Shown piece by piece: positions 6,007 to 7,438 of a stretch of DNA of 7,438 nucleotides. Position 1 is the first letter of the stretch; the number at the start of each line of letters is the position of its first letter. The position numbers were made by a program, and so were the translations under genes. The stretch is from positions 1 to 7,438 of the forward strand of contig JAFTBD010000156.1 of NCBI GenBank assembly GCA_017455385.1, written 5' to 3'. A model generated the notes under the pieces. The model ran no database searches. It was given only the letters and a program-made list of their open reading frames with translations, and had not been told where the DNA came from. The stretch comes from Clostridia bacterium. GTDB lineage: Bacteria; Bacillota; Clostridia; Christensenellales; CAG-1252.

Positions 6007-6232
6007 TGTTATATGCTCAAGACGAAGCGGGAAAATCGAAATAAGAGTCGGAGCGCACTATTATAAATTCGTATTTCTTTCATAATATCCGATAATTAGG
6101 AGTAAATACAAGACTTGATCCATAGCGCCGAAATAGACCTCTTGTGACATTTTATGTCGGAATTTGTCCGTCATCTCGGAGGTTTTGTCTGATGGAATGC
6201 AGTCCTATGCAATGTTATATGATAATGACGAA
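6007..6232 (+). repeat. Imperfect 20-bp direct repeat pair
   Basis: TGTTATATG-N5-GACGAA occurs at 6007-6026 and again at 6213-6232, with 17 of 20 positions identical and start points 206 bp apart. Both copies lie in the AT-rich intergenic stretch between the phage-side promoter and the host-side genes. Possible roles are regulator binding sites, paired weak extended -10 elements, or the remains of a recombination site. Chance is not excluded. Confidence 0.45.
6137..6183. other. Cluster of inverted repeats
   Basis: Three dyads overlap here: GACAT-ttt-ATGTC (6146-6158), CGGA-atttg-TCCG (6158-6170), and an outer pairing of ACCTC (6137-6141) with GAGGT (6179-6183) supported by TGAC (6145-6148) with GTCA (6170-6173). 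They cannot all form at once. The region could be a structured RNA leader or a protein-binding site. No U-tract follows, so it is not a simple terminator. Confidence 0.3.
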
Positions 6233-6302
6233 TTCAGCTCGTCACATTTCTCCATTTATTCTTCGGTCACATCGAAAAATACGAACGCTCGGCGCGGAAT
6301 AA
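6192..6302 (+). CDS. Possible 36-codon leader ORF upstream of the yetF-like gene
   Basis: An ATG at 6192 is preceded by GGAGG (6178-6182) with a 9-nt gap and opens a 36-codon frame ending in TAA at 6300-6302. The peptide starts MECSPMQCYM and is basic near its end (SHRKIR). It resembles no family I know. It ends 28 nt before the yetF-like ATG, which has no ribosome-binding site of its own. It may therefore be a leader peptide that feeds ribosomes to the next gene, or a chance frame. Confidence 0.3.
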   Translation: MECSPMQCYMIMTNSARHISPFILRSHRKIRTLGAE

Positions 6303-6330
6303 TCTCATACCCTCTGCACAAACTGTCGGT

Positions 6331-7026
6331 ATGCTGACCGTATTCATTCGTTCCATCATCACGTACATCTTCCTGCTCTTCATCATGCGCCTCATGGGGA
6401 AGCGGCAGCTCTCGGAATTGCAACCTTTTGAATTCGTCATCACCCTCATCGTCGCGGAGCTCGCCTGCATCCCTATGTCGGACACCTCCATTCCCCTCTC
6501 CTACGGCATCATCCCGATGTTCACGATGTTCATCCTGCATATCGCCATCACGAAGCTCGCGAGCAAGAATCATAAGTTCAATCGTTTCCTGAACGGAGTT
6601 CCCGTCGTCATCATCTCGCCGCGCGGCATCGATCACCGCCTCCTCGACAAATTGGATATGAACGTGACCGACCTCTTGCACGCATTGCGCGCCGCGGGGT
6701 ATTTCTATCCCGGCGAGGTCGCTTATGCCATTATGGAGACGAATGGTACCCTCAGCGTACTGCCGAAGAGCAAATACGCGCCCGTGACCCCATCGGATAT
6801 GTCGCTTAACGTGGAGAAGACCGAAATGCCCTACCCCATCATTTGCGAAGGGAATCTCTTCTCGGAGAATCTGACCCTCACGGGAACGACCGAGGAAGCT
6901 GTAGACGCCCTGCTCGAGAGGCATTCTTTGAGGCGAGACGACGTCCTGCTCTTCACCGTGGATAAGCAAAAGAAAGTTTACCTACAGCCTTATACGGGGG
7001 ACGCTGTCACGGAGGAGACGATATGA
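6331..7026 (+). CDS. YetF/DUF421-family membrane protein
   Basis: This 231-aa protein belongs to the YetF/DUF421 family of Firmicutes inner-membrane proteins, whose biochemical role is not well defined. Three hydrophobic segments lie in the first third (about 3-21, 35-49 and 57-75). The family signature MGKRQLSELQPFEFVI at 22-37 sits between the first two. The cytoplasmic part follows: FLNGVPVVIISPRGI (86-100), then a helix-strand region including LLHALRAAGYFYPGEVAYAI (115-134) and ETNGTLSVLPKSK (136-148), which are typical of the domain. The length is normal. The ATG at 6331 fits the family N-terminus, and upstream in-frame codons offer no ATG, GTG or TTG before a stop at 6226. No Shine-Dalgarno sequence is seen. 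Its stop overlaps the DUF4363 start. It looks like a host gene rather than phage. Confidence 0.93.
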   Translation: MLTVFIRSIITYIFLLFIMRLMGKRQLSELQPFEFVITLIVAELACIPMSDTSIPLSYGIIPMFTMFILHIAITKLASKNHKFNRFLNGVPVVIISPRGIDHRLLDKLDMNVTDLLHALRAAGYFYPGEVAYAIMETNGTLSVLPKSKYAPVTPSDMSLNVEKTEMPYPIICEGNLFSENLTLTGTTEEAVDALLERHSLRRDDVLLFTVDKQKKVYLQPYTGDAVTEETI

Positions 7027-7400
7027 GACGACTCATCCTCGCGATCAGCGTCCTACTCCTCATCGTAGGCTTTGGAGTTTTCGAACAGATCTATATCGTG
7101 AAATTATACGACCGAACGCGAAGCCGCGCGGAAGAAGTGAAAGCCGCCATATCGGCAGACGTCACGAGCGCCCTCTCCGCCGCGGAAGAGCTGAAAGAAG
7201 GATGGCTCAGAGATCGCAGTTTCCTCGAGGCGGTCACGCCGCATAACGAGACCAAGGAAATGGTGCTCAGGATCGCGGAACTCATCGGGTATATCGAAGC
7301 GAAAGACGACAAATCGGCGACGGCGACAGTGGAGATCATACTGGAAATGTGCGCGAACACCCCGCATATACTCGCCTTTCACTGGGAACACATATTTTAG
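7023..7400 (+). CDS. DUF4363-family membrane-anchored protein
   Basis: This 125-aa protein has one N-terminal membrane segment (about 3-21, a hydrophobic run followed by FEQIY). The helical domain after it (about 30-125) has the DUF4363 pattern: a Trp (LKEGWLRDR), a 'HNE' motif after the proline (TPHNETKEM), an acidic helix, and the end HILAFHWEHIF. It probably sits in the membrane with its helical part outside. Its function is unknown, but it is commonly encoded directly after YetF/DUF421 genes, and the two may work as a complex (inference). The ATG overlaps the preceding TGA in an ATGA arrangement, with GGAGGAG about 5 nt upstream, so translation is probably coupled. Confidence 0.88.
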   Translation: MRRLILAISVLLLIVGFGVFEQIYIVKLYDRTRSRAEEVKAAISADVTSALSAAEELKEGWLRDRSFLEAVTPHNETKEMVLRIAELIGYIEAKDDKSATATVEIILEMCANTPHILAFHWEHIF

Positions 7401-7438
7401 CCGAAGGCGTATAAGGGCGCATCTGCGGCGCTAACTAC

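Noticed and set aside
6181..6226. A + strand promoter for the yetF-like operon (TATGAT or GATAAT at 6218-6226)
   Set aside because: No acceptable -35 lies 16-18 bp upstream of either candidate; the nearest TTGTCT is 27 bp away.
6256..6969. A 237-codon minus-strand open frame opposite the yetF-like gene
   Set aside because: Its composition (His/Asp/Glu/Arg-rich) is typical of an antisense shadow, and the + strand frame is a clear DUF421 protein.
7401..7438. A terminator after the DUF4363 gene (GCGC-atctgcg-GCGC)
   Set aside because: The stem is 4 bp with no T-run before the window ends, so it cannot be supported.

Overview
The window looks like chromosomal DNA of an uncultured, moderately GC-rich member of the Firmicutes (Clostridia-like). 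The evidence is strong AGGAGG ribosome-binding sites, a near-perfect Gram-positive (DinR-type) LexA box, and a YetF/DUF421 gene followed directly by a DUF4363 gene, a pairing known from Firmicutes. The left three quarters is the head and packaging module of a tailed phage or phage-derived element. The right end appears to be ordinary host sequence. No tRNA, rRNA, CRISPR array, insertion sequence, integrase, replication gene or phage repressor was found.

Layout, read along the minus strand from about 5.97 kb to 1. A TTGACT/TATAGT promoter with a LexA operator at its start site drives a 191-aa protein with a sigma-70 region 4-like helix-turn-helix (5308-5883). An oppositely oriented gene for a signal-peptide and one-membrane-segment protein with SH3-like repeats follows (4590-5372, + strand). 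Then come the large terminase subunit (3081-4526), a 92-aa protein resembling the C-terminal part of small terminase subunits (2749-3027), an 82-aa four-cysteine protein (2526-2774), a 622-aa portal (668-2536), a 213-aa scaffold-like protein (14-655), and the first four codons of the next gene (probably major capsid) at the window edge. The terminase gene has a minus-strand terminator-like hairpin on each side. The genes downstream of it are tightly packed or overlapping.

The stretch 5884-6330 is AT-rich and mostly non-coding. It holds the SOS promoter and operator, an imperfect 20-bp direct repeat, a cluster of small dyads and a possible 36-codon leader ORF. On the + strand, 6331-7400 holds the yetF-like and DUF4363 genes with a 4-bp start/stop overlap.

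Working model (inference): DNA damage removes LexA and the sigma-like regulator is made. The regulator, or antitermination, then drives terminase, portal, scaffold and capsid expression, much as the sigma-like factor Xpf does in the defective prophage PBSX. Transcription along the minus strand would run antisense through the membrane-protein gene. That gene could thus be on in the quiet state and silenced on induction. The head module lies directly beside apparent host genes with no lysogeny or replication genes between. This suggests either one end of a prophage or a domesticated particle-forming cluster; the sequence to the left of the window is needed to tell which.
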